Shown: one piece after another, positions 49,439 through 61,113 of the stretch | Layout: each line of letters opens with the position of its first letter | Position numbering within the stretch: the stretch's first letter is position 1 | Assembly (NCBI RefSeq): GCF_901709675.1 | Contig: NC_051090.1 | Span: 3,407,342 to 3,471,341, forward strand | Reading direction: 5' to 3' | DNA: 64,000 nucleotides | Origin: Syngnathus acus | Lineage: Eukaryota > Chordata > Actinopteri > Syngnathiformes > Syngnathidae | Notes under the pieces: generated by a model | The model's input: only the letters and a program-made list of their open reading frames with translations | Told to the model about the DNA's origin: nothing | The model's database searches: none | Translations under genes and position numbers: made by a program

Positions 49439-49509
49439 GCTCCACTGAGATTCGAACCCGTGTCGCTGGGGTGAGAGTCCAGAGCACTAACCACTACACT
49501 ATGGAAGCC
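49439..49509 (-). other. tRNA-Glu(CTC)-like sequence, probably a tRNA pseudogene or SINE head
   Basis: The - strand reads GGCTTCCATAGTGTAGTGGTTAG at its 5' end, then a CTC anticodon in a loop CTCTCAC flanked by CTGG/CCAG, then GGGTTCGAATC. The A-box (TAGTGGTTAG) and B-box (GGTTCGAATC) are good, and the first six acceptor pairs form, one of them G-T. The T stem has two mismatches and the seventh acceptor pair fails, so a functional tRNA is unlikely. Confidence 0.5.
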
Positions 49510-52500
49510 GGGAATAAACATAATATGGTTTTATGGAGTAGCTCACAAGCGAATAGATCAGTGGTCCACACGCACTAAAAAACTCCTCGATGCACTGGGC
49601 ACAAAAAAAAAATGGGTGCAAACAATCCAGACAAATAGTTTCAACGTTATGATGCTGTTTGTTTTTCACAGCGCACTTCGAGATTGCGCAATCATGGGCT
49701 CCACAAAAAAAAGTGGTCTCATGTGTGCTGTGTTTGGGTGGAAATTGTTTCAACGGGACAATTTTGTCGCCGTCGCCTAACATTTTATCCCAAAGCGATG
49801 TTGACGAGAGGAGTGCGAACCGCTTGTAATTTCCTTTTTGGAATGGCTCTGACTATCACCTGGTGGCTCTCCCAGGGCGCCCTGAAACAATGTCATTTCT
49901 GGCAGCCGGCAATTTGTTTTCTATTTGCAAGTCCACCTGCGTCTCGGCACAGGTCACCTTAGCTGCGGTCTATTCATCGGATCCTCTGCTGACCTTTTCC
50001 GAAATGCTTCCAAATTGACTTTGATACGTTTGTTTTGCCCGTAACCGCGTTGGCTCCTTGTTCGACTCTAGCCTATTTACATCCAAACGTAAAGCTTTTG
50101 ATAAGGCGGCCTATCCCAGGAGTCAGTCACCCGTCGAGGGGAAAGCGTTTACGCCTTTGAGTGCTTGTTTTGCAGCCTCTCAAAAGTGTTTGCACATATT
50201 CAGCGCGAGAGAAAAAAAACAAAAATGACGAGTGCTAAATGGGGTCAGTGGCAGAACAATAGCACAGCTAGAAGCTGAAAAATACATTTTCAACAGCTCA
50301 GTGAGTCAAAACTGTTTTGGAACGACTCCAGAACTTTGTTTCTTCCAACCAGCCGAGTGATTCAATGAAAGAGAATTTGCGTTTCAATTACTCATTATTA
50401 AAAGATCCAAAAGTGTTCTGTAAGTAAATTTGAGCTGAGTTGAATGCCAAACTAATGTTAATAATACTAATTTAGCTTGCCTGATGCATGCTAGCCCTCT
50501 CAATAAAAATGTATGAACAAGAAAATGTACTCATCGAAGGCTTCCATTCTTTTCGTCAGTCTTTAATTTTTTTTTTTTTTCTTTGGCTACTCACACCGAC
50601 ACACATTCATCAAGTTACAAAGTTGTCAAGTGCTATTTTTGGGGGAGGATACAAATCAGTCTTTGAATTGTAGTAAATACTGCATTGAAAGTACACACAA
50701 CTATTTAACACAGAATTGGCATAGATATTTTTTTTTTGTACAAAACTGCTTATTGTGCTGTACATTTAGAAGCCCCAACCGCAGGATGACAAGTGCAGAT
50801 TTTTAGAGTTGGCAGGTTTCACCTATTAAGCCAACTTTTTTCTCCTTAAATAATATAAAAACAAAATGACATTCAGTATTGAGCGGACAAAAGCGAGCGT
50901 TTCACTTCCTTTCAAGTGTTCTTAATGTTAACGACATTCGTCACAATATTGCTGCGAGACGACAGGCTCGGATTTGCTATCTTTACAAAACGTAAGGATT
51001 CTCCTAATGGCATCATGTTGTTTGTGAAAGGACATTTTGTCGTCGGGGCCGATATTAAAAGGCAGCGTAAAACATCTCAGGATGAATTATTGTCGTCATC
51101 AGCTCAAAAAAGGACGCACAGGCAAACACGCACACACAGTGGCTGGAAGGCTTAAAGCACGTCACTGCAGAGAGATTGTCTGTGAATGTTGGCATGCATT
51201 TCCACGTGGACACGTACATCTCACAGAGAATCTGTGCTTTTCATCTCGAGCGATTGTATATTTTTTTTTTCCATTTTTGTTAAGGTCCCATGCTGCTACC
51301 TCCGCCAAGGTGGTTGTGTTCGGATGATTTTTACAAAACTTTATGAAGAGGAATGAAGATAAATTTCTATATTTTACATTTCTACAGTTTACTTAAAGAA
51401 GACAGTTTTTTTTTCCTCACAATTTTAAACAGTTCACATTCTTTTTTGGAATCAGCCTGTTTTGAGGGGGCGGTCCCATCTCATGCAAATGAGCTAACTC
51501 CTCTCTTTAGCTTGAGGCGGCTCCTTCTTTTAAGAATAGCAAGTAAAAATGAAACCAGTAAGGCATGGATTGTATTGTATCTTCACTTATAGAGGCGAAA
51601 CTTCACTCTTGTCAATTTGTGAAGCTGATTCATGTGACACCAGCAGCGGACATATTGCCAAAAATTGAGTATTGTCGTGCTAATGCTAATCAGTGCTAAC
51701 ACTGGAGCTCTGCTTAGCTTTTGGTTTTGATATGATAGTACTTGTGCATAGTCCAACCGTGGCTTGAAAATGTCGGATCCTCAGTTCAAATTTGTTATAC
51801 ACGCAATAAAAAGTCAACTCGACTTGATCCTTTAACTTCATGCAAACTTTCAAGAGCACAATTCAAGCATTTTCAGGAGCTGCTTTTCTTCCACGGGGTT
51901 GCAATTTGCTCCAAATTACAGTGGAACCTCAAATTTCAAAATCTTAAAAAGAGTTTTAAAGTATGGCTAAAGGTGAAAATGCCATTTGCCATCACTCGAC
52001 TTTTACCATTTACAGTGATGAACTATTTAAGGCTTGCCTCTTCAACATGTCACATCAGTGTTTAAGATCAAAAGGGTTTTGTTTCATTTTTGGTTTCATT
52101 TCATGAAAGTGCTGAGGAAAAAGTAGTTCAGACAATTGGATTTGGTGAGGAAAAAAAAAAAATTCTAATAAAAAATATATTGCCCAAAATATATTGAAAT
52201 ATTGGTGAATTTGGAAATACATAAAGTTCAATGTAGAATAAAAATGTATATAAATATGCATAATTATATATACATTATGTACAACTCGTATGATGCAAGG
52301 ATTTGTGAACGTATATAAATAGGCATAATTATATAAACATTATGTACAACTCGTATGATGCACGAATTTGTGAACTTGAGACGTTCCACTGTAGTCTGAA
52401 GATCCAATCTATTTGCTGACTACTGCAAATTTTGGGGGCAACGCGTTTTTTCTTGATTGTCCGGCCTTGGCGGAGGTCTTCGCCCTTGTGGTTCTATCTT

Positions 52501-52642
52501 AATGTGCTTTGAGCATCCTCACAGACTTTTTTTTTCTCATTTTGGACTTTTGGGATGGAAGAACAAGGAAGTGGAGTTTTTTTTTTTTTCTCCCTCTTTT
52601 ACACAGTTTGGCAGTTTTTGCATTGGTTCAAGTGTTTTCGCT
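49510..52642. other. Intergenic 3' of the histamine receptor, no gene supported
   Basis: AT-rich sequence with poly-T runs. A tandem duplication of about 67 bp lies at 52,244-52,378 (see separate entry). No exon chain is visible. Confidence 0.45.
52244..52378. repeat. Two-copy direct repeat of about 67 bp
   Basis: Two adjacent copies share GCATAATTATAT and ACATTATGTACAACTCGTAT, with a few substitutions. AT-rich and non-coding. Confidence 0.8.
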
Positions 52643-55600
52643 CTAGCACGACTGCAGCTCCACCACCTGAGGCTGCACCGATTGTCTCTTAGGACACAGG
52701 ATCTTGGAGAAAGCCCTTCGGAAGCTGCTGTGGCACAGCGGGTACAGGAACGGGTTGATGGCTGAATTGAGCCACAGTAGCCAGAATGTGAAGTCGTACC
52801 AATAGTTGGCCACACATGCGCCGCTGCAGGCGGCTCGGATGATCATCAACAGCGTGTAAGGCGCCCAACAGATTCCAAAAATGCACACGATGACAGCTAG
52901 CGACTTGGCCACCTTGATGTCTCGGGAAAGCCTGGATCCCGGCGCCCTGCGACCCGGCACAGACACCGCCGGCGAGGGTTGGAACGGGCGGGAGCTCCTC
53001 TTCCCTGGCGACAGCTTCTCCCTCTGCGCCAGGATCTGGCCGGCGTTGAGGTTGGCGCAGGAGGACGGCGAGACCCTGTCGTCATCCTCGATGACGGCGG
53101 AGATGGCGGTGGGCTCGCTGCACGACACCTTCGTGACAAGAAACATATGATGATCACGTGTTTTATTTAAACATGCGACTGGGAGTGAAGAAAAAGCAAA
53201 AAGATGGCAAATAACCTTGCGCGTCTTGACGAAGAACACGGACCACGCCGCGCCGTCCCTCTGCTTCATGGCCGGCCGGGGGGTCGCCACCTCATGGGGG
53301 CCGGCGCTTGCATTTTTGTTGCGCCGGTGGATGTTCAAGTAGATGCTGAGGTTGAAGTAGGCCACCGACACAAAGGGGGTGAAGAACTCAAAGGTGGAGG
53401 CGCACAGCAGGAAGTACCAGGTGAAATAGAACTCGGCGTAGCACTCGTGCGCCGGCACCACGCTGTAACCCACCGCCGCCTCCCAAAAGATGATGGCGGG
53501 GCCGTAGAGGAGAAAAGCCAGTGCCCACACCGCCACCATCTTGAGCACAGCTTGACGGGTCATGTTGCGCTGTGCTCTGTATTTCACCTGAGATGAAAAA
53601 CAACCACGGGGCGGGTGACTTTCTGCCATGCACACACAAACGGCGTGTCTATGAAATTTTATATTGTTTGTTAGCACTAAGCTAAACAGAGACAACGTAC
53701 GCTAAGAAAATTTAGAGTCATATTTTGGCTCGCTGAAGTTCAGGCACTTGTCCACACTGACTGTTCCTAAAACAAATCTACTTTCCAACACTGGCGATGA
53801 ATTCCATTTTTTATCATCCGCAGCTGTCGGCGTCCTCGCCAATCTGAAAAACACCCTCAGAGCGACGCGTTTAAATAAGCCCAGAGTGCTGCCACGCTGA
53901 CAGAGTGATGGCGTAAATAAAAAGCCACTCATGGTGCTCTTATTTTGCCTTGTGTCAGCGCAGACGAGGGAGAGGCACGGGAGGAAGGCTACCGGGGGAG
54001 TAGGGCTGCGCAGCTATAGATAAAAAAATTATAATCAAACAGTCAATCAAATAGTTTGATTTGTCAGTTTTTGTTCAACTACCAAAACTCAAATAAATAG
54101 AATTTAAGAAAGCAATGAGGGGAAAAAAAAATCTAAATTTGTAAAAAAGGAAAATATTGAAATAGCAAGAAAAACATTAAATAAAATTGCTATGTGCCCG
54201 TTGGCCACTAGGGGGCAGTTGTGTATATGCTTAGATTAAAATAGAAGTAAAAGGAAGTCACATTTGAGCTTTTTTTTTTGCAGATTAGAAAGTACATATG
54301 CTTTCGAGTATTGCGACATTACCTGTCTGTATGTGTTGCTACAGCATTTGTGTGCTGCTGCTAGCATTAGCAGTGGCTATGTTTGTAAAACAAAGCAATA
54401 TTTAAATATATGTGTAATTCTACACAAGCAACACGGGGTGCTTTGAAACACATGCTGTGCCCTTTGGCACATTAATTGCTTTTTCTTCGATTCTTATATT
54501 TTTTTTATGATCGTGAAAAGCCAAAAATCGAAATCGATTAAATTTTGATTAATTCCGCAGCCCTACGCGGGAGTATCTATTAGGACAGGCTATGGGCGAC
54601 AGGAGGGATTGTAAGAGACATCTGCTTGCACACTTCATTCATTCTCGTCATCATCATCATCATCTTTGTGGCCATCATGTGAGCATCACCCCATCTTCAC
54701 TTCATCGCCACTCAGCCGAAATGGCAGCGTTCAAAGAAAGCACCGCTGCTCCATTGACACGTCAAAAAAAAGCCAGATAAAAAATGAGTCCTCGCACGTC
54801 AAATATGAAAAAGAAATAGCCATCTAAAAATGAGTGGTTAGCACGTCTGCCTCGCAGTCAGAGGTTCTGGGTTTGATTCTCAGCTTCAGGGTTTCATTCA
54901 TGTTTTTGCTCTCACATTCCACTGTTAGGTGTACCGAAGACTTGAAATCAGGGTTTGATTGAAGTGGCCTGCGAAGCGTAGCGGATATAAACTTACTTTT
55001 GATACATTGCCACTGTCTGTTGTGCCGTATGCTCTCTTCCATGTTATGGATGATTTTTTTTTTTTTTTGACAGCGAGGGGAAGTGAGGGGTGATGATGGG
55101 GAGGGGGGGGGGGGGTACAGGAAGCTTAAGCCATTTGCTGCCAATATACTACATCCGCTGTCAGATGAGCTCTATGCCCTTCTGTCAGAGAGCTCTTCGG
55201 ATTGTTTGATGCCCCTTCAGAAATGATCATCGAGTGTGGGAGGGTGCATCCCCCCCCCCCCCCCTGTTGCAAGCCACTGCATATAAAAAAAAAAAGCTGC
55301 AGCATCACTTTTACTTTTACAGTGTTTGCCAATAACACTCGAATTTTAATCAAAGTTTCCTTTATGTGTCCTATCAATTAGCTTTTGTAAGTTTTTATGC
55401 GTCAGTCTTGCATCAGTTTTTTGCTCACTGTCTTAATGGGGAAGGGAACTTGTGGTGCTGCGCAATCTTTTCTCAGCGGCCATGTTTTGTTTTTGACAGT
55501 ATTTTGAAATGGCAACTACTTTTATAAACGGACAGTGGGGGGTCTTCGGGGGTGTTGAGATTGTTGAAGGGCGTTTGATGTGTTTGTCTTTTATCATTTT

Positions 55601-58600
55601 GCTTTGCGCGCCAGTTAACAGGTAGGTAAAGAAAAAATAGATTGATTGAAGAAGCTAGCCACTTTCAAAACAACAGGCTCTAACGTTGCAGACACTCCAA
55701 GATGTTTTTGATTTCTACTTTGTTCAGATTCCAAAAAAATTATAAATTATAATAATCTGTGTCTGTAATTTATCATCCGAAATCTTTTTTAAAAGAAACC
55801 CTAGTCAAAACACATGAATTTTTTAACAATGCTAATCTGACAACCAAACCTTTCATTCGGACAAAGCGAGTACCAAACAAAAAAAAAGTTTTTACACACG
55901 ACTAAAAATACCAAAAATGTAGGCCAACTCTCTGTCAAAGAGATTCAGCTTGTGCAAGAAGTGAATTTTTAAAAGCCACCTAAAATAGTCCAAACAGGCA
56001 TCCATAAATCAACGCTGCTTGGTATTCTCTGGTTGCCAACGTTTTCCAAATTGACTCAAGGTTACATAACTGGAATTCTTGTGCCTTTCAAGCGCTCCGA
56101 CGTTCCACACCGGGGCGCTTAGTGGGTGTTCAAATGCATAATGAATGTCTAATGTTGCCCAATAGTAGGGAGCAATGGCAAAATGAACATGAAATGGCAA
56201 GTAATTTGCTTCAAAAATTCTTTTTGAAACCTCGCCTCTGGCCATTTATTATTGAATTCCTCTAAAGTTCTTTCACCTTTCATGTAACTGCCATCCTGAA
56301 GTTTGTATTTTATTGAATTTTTTTTCTAAAATTCGTCTCCTTCCATGCTCCGGCCGAGTTCAAGGAAGCGATGACCTCCGAGAATAGAATATGAATAATT
56401 TTCATTCGTTGTATGTATGTTTTAATTAATCGGTCAGGCTCTAATTGTCGAATTGTAACAAGTGCATATGAAAGACCCTGGGGAACATACTCGAGAGTTG
56501 GGGGGGTACGAGAAAATAATTGAGGAAAAACTGAGTTAGACAGTACAACTGTCCGTTTTTCATTCGCTGTGGGAGAAGCACATTTTTGGCATGCTAATGT
56601 GTTCTTATTAATGGCAACTTCCGACAGACTGGATGCCCATTAGAATTCAAACTGCGTGTGTGTGTACTTGATTAAAAAAACATCTTGCTGGCGAAGAGGA
56701 GACGCTAAGGGGAAAAGGAACAATTACTGCAAAAGAAAAAATCATTGTAAAAAAAATCAATAATTGATAATCAATAGTCATCTCCAACCATTCAGAATGT
56801 GCACCCGATGCCAATCAGACAAGAAAACTTTCACGCTTCACAAAACCAACGACATCACCTCCCACCTCAAAGGTCTTAAGCGTCCATGAGTGATGCAATA
56901 AATAATGGGGGGGGGGAAAAAAATGCTGACTAAGCAAGCAGCGGAAATAAATCAGCACCCAACTAAACTACATGGCTGACCTGTGCCTTCTGCCTTGCAG
57001 CATTCCGGCAATCCATTTTCATCAAAACATGCTGACTCAAATGTATCTATTTTTGCTCATTGGTCTAAAATTAAAAAACGTTTCCCGCTGTGGAGTAGGT
57101 CAAATGCATCATGGCCCATCTCAGACGGCTCAATTGTCCAGGAGAGTTAATTGATTTGTTCTCAAGTGATTGTCAACACTTGGTTAATAACGCATGAAGA
57201 TATCTGTCCATCCATTTTTCTTCATCCTCATCAGAGTGAGCTGCCTCAGATGAACTTCCACCAACAGCCACTCGCTCACTCACATTGCCACCTACGGACA
57301 TCGTAAAAAGGCAACCGGGTGAGACAACGTCAAAGTACCTGAAGAAAAACGGATTGAGGACAAAAACATAAAACTGAGGTCTGAACCCCGAACTGTGAGG
57401 CACACGTGCCAACCACTAGGGCAACATGCTGCTCCATTCATTCCTGTTGTTTTTTTCATTGGGACGTTCAAACCATTAGAAACAGCTCTCAGTGTGACGC
57501 AGTGCAATCCACCTACAAAACTGAGCCGGGGCATCAAAAGCACAGTTTGTTCTTTTTTTTTTCTCCCCCAAATAGCGAGTGGGGGGTGGCCGTCCAGTGC
57601 AGTGGCACTCGCACAAAAAAATGGCTCCCTCCAGCTATTAAGTTGCCCATTCTGGTAGAGAACAACAAAAATCCATACATGTATTGCAGGTAAGCTGCAG
57701 CCTATTCCAGTTGTCACCCTGGATTGGTCGCTGACCAATCACGGAGCCCCGCACATTCACCTTCAGGAACAATTTGCAATCATCAGTAAAACTGGCATAG
57801 AAAACCAAGCAAGCATAGAAGAGAATATTCGAAACTGAGGCTGAGAGTCGAACCCAGAGCCCGGACTGCGAGGCAGACATGCGCCGTGCTCATCCATTCA
57901 CAACGGCAGTTAATTAGTGCCCAATTTTTCCGAGACGGTCAAACAATGAGGAACATCTTGTGACGCAGTGCGCCCCACCTTTAAAAGTGCCAAACTGAGG
58001 CTCAGCATCAAAAGCACAGTTGTCTTTTTTTAAGGACTCACAGCTCTGGTGACAGACAGGAAGCGGTCGTAGCTGATGAGCACGATGTTGAAGACGGAGG
58101 CGGTGCAGAGCAGGTAGTCCATGACCAGCCACACCTTGCACAGACCCTTGCCCAGCATCCACCTGCCCGTCAGGTTGTACGGGATGTACACCGGGATGCA
58201 GAAGGCACCTAGGAGCACATCATCACGCACATCGGAATGAGGATCATGCCAGTTTGCTCACGCCAGGGAGGGGAGATGAGCAACGTTTTGGGAATGCAAT
58301 CTGATTCCCTGCAGTGGTTTGATTGGAGGGGAGGGGAGGGGGGGTTAAATGTATCCTGTGCTGCAGATAAGAGCAGCACAAAGAAGATGTGAGGAAGAAC
58401 ACCCACCAACGCCCCCAAAAAATCATAAAATGGAATCTATTTTTGAGCAACATTGTCCACTCCATACTGAGTGATTGGGAGATAATTGCAGGGAGGAACA
58501 AAAGACTTGGGAGGCAGGGAAAGCGGTGAGGAGGGAGGGAAGGGGGGGTACAAAATGTGCACGCAAAAAAAGAGAGGGCTAGACACAAAGGGGCAACTCA

Positions 58601-58833
58601 CCCACGAGGAAATCAGATATGGCCAGGTTGAGGAAGAAGTAGTTGCTCTGAGTTCTCAGGGTTTTGTCCACCACAAAGGCCAGGATGACCAGCGCGTTGC
58701 CCGCCACCACCGTGGCCACCAGCGTCACCATCAGCACCGACAGGAGCAGCGCCAGGTAGCCCGGCAGCGGCAGCGCGCCGCCCGACACCGCCGGGGTTAA
58801 GTTGCCGCTGGAGTTGGACTCCAACACGCCCAT
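52643..58833 (-). CDS. hrh3: Histamine H3 receptor-like GPCR, complete (418 aa spliced; 447 aa if the loop segment is kept)
   Basis: Exons on the - strand: 58833-58602, 58208-58042, 53587-53216, 53128-52643. The ATG at 58833 has a strong AACCATGG context, and an in-frame TAG lies upstream. Seven membrane segments are visible. Key residues: Asp108 in TM3 (MDYLLC), the amine anchor; DRF 125-127; Cys101 and Cys182 for the extracellular disulfide; Glu200 in TM5 (STFEFFTPF); CWAPY in TM6; NPFLY in TM7. N7 and N11 fit N-glycosylation. The human H3 pocket residues D114 and E206 are each offset by six. Introns after SDFLV (phase 1) and TRA (phase 0) match the H3/H4 layout as I recall it. TM1-TM2 (GNALVILAFVVDK) looks partly H4-like, but TM3-TM7 is clearly H3. 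H3 receptors couple to Gi/o and inhibit transmitter release in neurons. Fish may have several H3 paralogues, so the symbol is family-level. Confidence 0.9.
53129..53215 (-). other. 87-nt optional intron/coding segment in the receptor third cytoplasmic loop
   Basis: Read on the - strand it begins GTTATTTGCC after AAG and ends TTTCTTGTCACGAAG. It is AT-rich inside a GC-rich exon, has a pyrimidine-rich interior and GT/AG ends, and fits a small fish intron. Its length is a multiple of three and it has no stop, so retention would add 29 residues (VICHLF onward) without changing the frame. I treat it as an intron, but sequence alone does not settle this. Confidence 0.6.
54001..54565. mobile_element. 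Non-autonomous hAT-type element (MITE) in the receptor intron
   Basis: It has perfect 10-bp terminal inverted repeats, TAGGGCTGCG at 54001-54010 and CGCAGCCCTA at 54556-54565. The 8-bp flanks CGGGGGAG (53993-54000) and CGCGGGAG (54566-54573) agree at seven of eight positions, as expected for an aged hAT target duplication. The 565-bp interior has no transposase. Confidence 0.75.
54830..54990. repeat. tRNA-like dispersed repeat (GTTAGCACGTCTGCCTCGCAG type)
   Basis: Contains GGTTAGCACGTCTGCC, then GGTTCTGGGTTTGATTCTCAG, an A-box/B-box-like pair found in an abundant fish repeat. It is too degenerate to be a working tRNA. Confidence 0.5.
57690..57885. repeat. Dispersed fish repeat fragment (CTATTCCAG...CCAATCACGG and GTCGAACCC blocks)
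   Basis: The order GCAGCCTATTCCAGTTGTC, GGTCGCTGACCAATCACGGA, then TGAGAGTCGAACCCAGAGCC and GAGGCAGACATGCG is the familiar order of a common fish dispersed repeat, related in wording to the fragment at 749-846. Confidence 0.5.
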
Positions 58834-60747
58834 GGTTAGCGGCGCTCCCGCAGCATCGTCGCCGCCCCCTCGCCTGGCTGCCACTTCCTAAGTTCTGAGC
58901 TGCCAAAAAGACATCAGGGGAGACCCTCGGGTGGAGTCGTGTGCCATTGTTTGTTTGGGGACTTTGGAGAAGTTTTGGGAAGAAGAGGAAAAGAGGGCAC
59001 GGTTCATTGAAACAAAAAAGGGGGGGAAAGAAAAAGAGGCATCCGCGGGTCACCTCGCGTGGACGCTGGAGCGCGGGAAGATTCTCCTCGTGCGTGGCGC
59101 GCGTCTTTATTCCTTGTGCGCATGAGAGGTGTGAGCGCACGTTCTTTTTTTTCTTTGTCACCCATCGGCAGCTCTACTTCCGTTCAGAGCTCTGCAATAA
59201 AAGCGTCTCCACAACCACGACAAGGTCACACGAAGGAGCAGGAGAAAAAAAATCGATGTCGAAATATTAAGGCGATGAAAAATGTCAATGTATGATTCAG
59301 CAATGGTAGAAGAGAAACGGAAGAGAATTAAAAATCGTAACGAAATTTGAAGTTTGCACAATGTAGACATTTTCAAAAATGTTGGCATCACTTTGTTCTT
59401 AAGTACAGTTTAAATTTAAATTGGAAAAAATCTGACACTTGTTCTTTAAGTGTGTTTTTTGTCTTCTGGATTTAGATGAAGCTTTCCCCCCTCTTCATGC
59501 TCTATCCCTTTCAAAGGGACTCCAAAATAGACTCTAAACCGGGTCGCCCCCCCCTCGCTTCAAATTGTTCACCCACCACGTGTGCTCTTTTATTGTGAAA
59601 GAACGCAAGCATCCGGCAGCGCCTCTTTGTCCTCCTCCTCCTCCCCCCCCTTCTCATTCCTGCAGTGTGCATTCACAAACCTTGAAGAGGTTCACTCCAC
59701 ATGAACTCAGCTCCATTTAGGATCCAGCTCATGACAAATGGAATCCCTCCCCCCCCCCCGAAAAAAAATCAAATAAAGATTAAGGTCTCTTTTTACGAGC
59801 CTGTCTGTGTGCACAGATGATGAGGTGAGCACATATCAAGATGAGAACATCAAAGCTGAGAAAAGACTGCTTTGTCTTGAGGCGAAGACGCAGTGTCTTG
59901 TTTTTTTTTCTTTATTTATGTCTAAATTGGAGTATCCGAATTGGAGCCCCGCCCGAGTTCTCAAAGCCTAATAGCGAATTGTCAAAGACGCCCTGCATAG
60001 ACAACGGTTGTGTAAAATATGCAAATCCACTTTGAAATTTAATCAATGAAAGCTACGCGTGCAAGAGTGTGTAGCCGGTGGTTATCTTTGTTATTAGTTT
60101 AAACGCATATTTAGGACTGAATAACTTCTTGTTGTTGCTGTCACTTTGAAGTTATTCAAGTTACGCAGGAAAAACTATTTTTCACAAAAAGGTTATCAAA
60201 GTTTCCTGCCTTGAATTTTTACTTCGTGCAACTTTATTTATTTATTGTTTATAATACCGTGCATATTTTAAGCACGCCTTCAAATGTCAACATTTTTGCG
60301 AGCCAAAAAGAACCGTAATTGAAATTTCAAAAACAAAATGTATTGCATGTGTGTTTTAAATGTAAACTGGATCCATAATCATAGGCATATATATTCTTCA
60401 GCTTCGGAGTTTTCCAGCATAATTGAAGTAGAAATTTAAAACATCAGCTCCCACCGTGATCCGCCTACAAAGGTATGTAATTCCCGTCAAGCGGATCCCA
60501 TGTTGGCTCCGCTCAGCTCAAGGTGTTCCCCTCAGGAGGATAAGAAGTCAAGCTCAAGGGGGATCATATTCTGGGATTATCGCAGCCGCCCGTGAAATAA
60601 AAGTCAAACTAGAGGCAAAGTTCTGTGATGCTCATCCGCAATGCCGACAATCGCTCAAGATTACCGCTATGGGAGATGGATCGGACTTTTACAAAAGTCT
60701 TGGCCCTCCCAAGCATTGTTGATTTTAAAAGCATTCTCTACATTCGC

Positions 60748-60900
60748 CATTTTTATGAGTGATGGCCGAGTACCGACCCCGGGTATCGGTACCGCCGTTA
60801 TTTCAAAGTATTGACATAAAAATACGATATTTGGATATACTATCAGTCTTTCTTTAAAATGATCTGTCGTTGTTTTCAAATGTAGTGGTATCGGTGCAAA
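60748..60900. repeat. GGTATCGGTACCG-type dispersed repeat fragment
   Basis: Contains GGGTATCGGTACCGCCG and GTGGTATCGGTGCAAAAC around AT-rich spacer, similar in wording to the fragment at 16,797-16,865. Termini not defined. Confidence 0.35.
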
Positions 60901-61091
60901 ACAAAAGTGTTATCAGACAGCCATAATTTTTTTCTATTAAATCAGTAAAGCTTGTCAATTCAGCATCATCTCAAATACTTGCATCCGATTTAAAAAATGG
61001 TGTTCCTCCGAATGTAACGAATGGTTGGCTATGTGTTGTCGGTTGCGTGTATTGGTTCTTTTCAAGCTTGTGGAGCAAATCTAAACTGACA

Positions 61092-61113
61092 CGATGATGA
61101 TGATGATGATGAT
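61092..61113. repeat. (GAT)n microsatellite
   Basis: About seven GAT units, followed by GATAATGATAAG. Confidence 0.85.

Larger units (their letters stand above)
53588..58041 (-). other. Histamine receptor intron 2 (4.45 kb), repeats only
   Basis: Between the exon ending in TM3 and the exon starting at VKYRAQ. It holds the hAT-type element and the tRNA-like repeat listed separately, long G and C runs near 55,098-55,265, and more dispersed-repeat pieces at about 57,370-57,430 and 57,690-57,885 (CAGCCTATTCCAGTTGTC; GAGTCGAACCCAGAGCCC). No nested gene is supported. Confidence 0.55.

Noticed and set aside
49439-49509. Functional tRNA-Glu gene
   Set aside because: T-stem and acceptor mismatches make a working tRNA unlikely; kept as a tRNA-like sequence.
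58834-58884. Upstream GTG-initiated extension of the histamine receptor (17 extra residues)
   Set aside because: The start would be GTG. An ATG with strong context follows at 58833, and an in-frame TAG lies just upstream.
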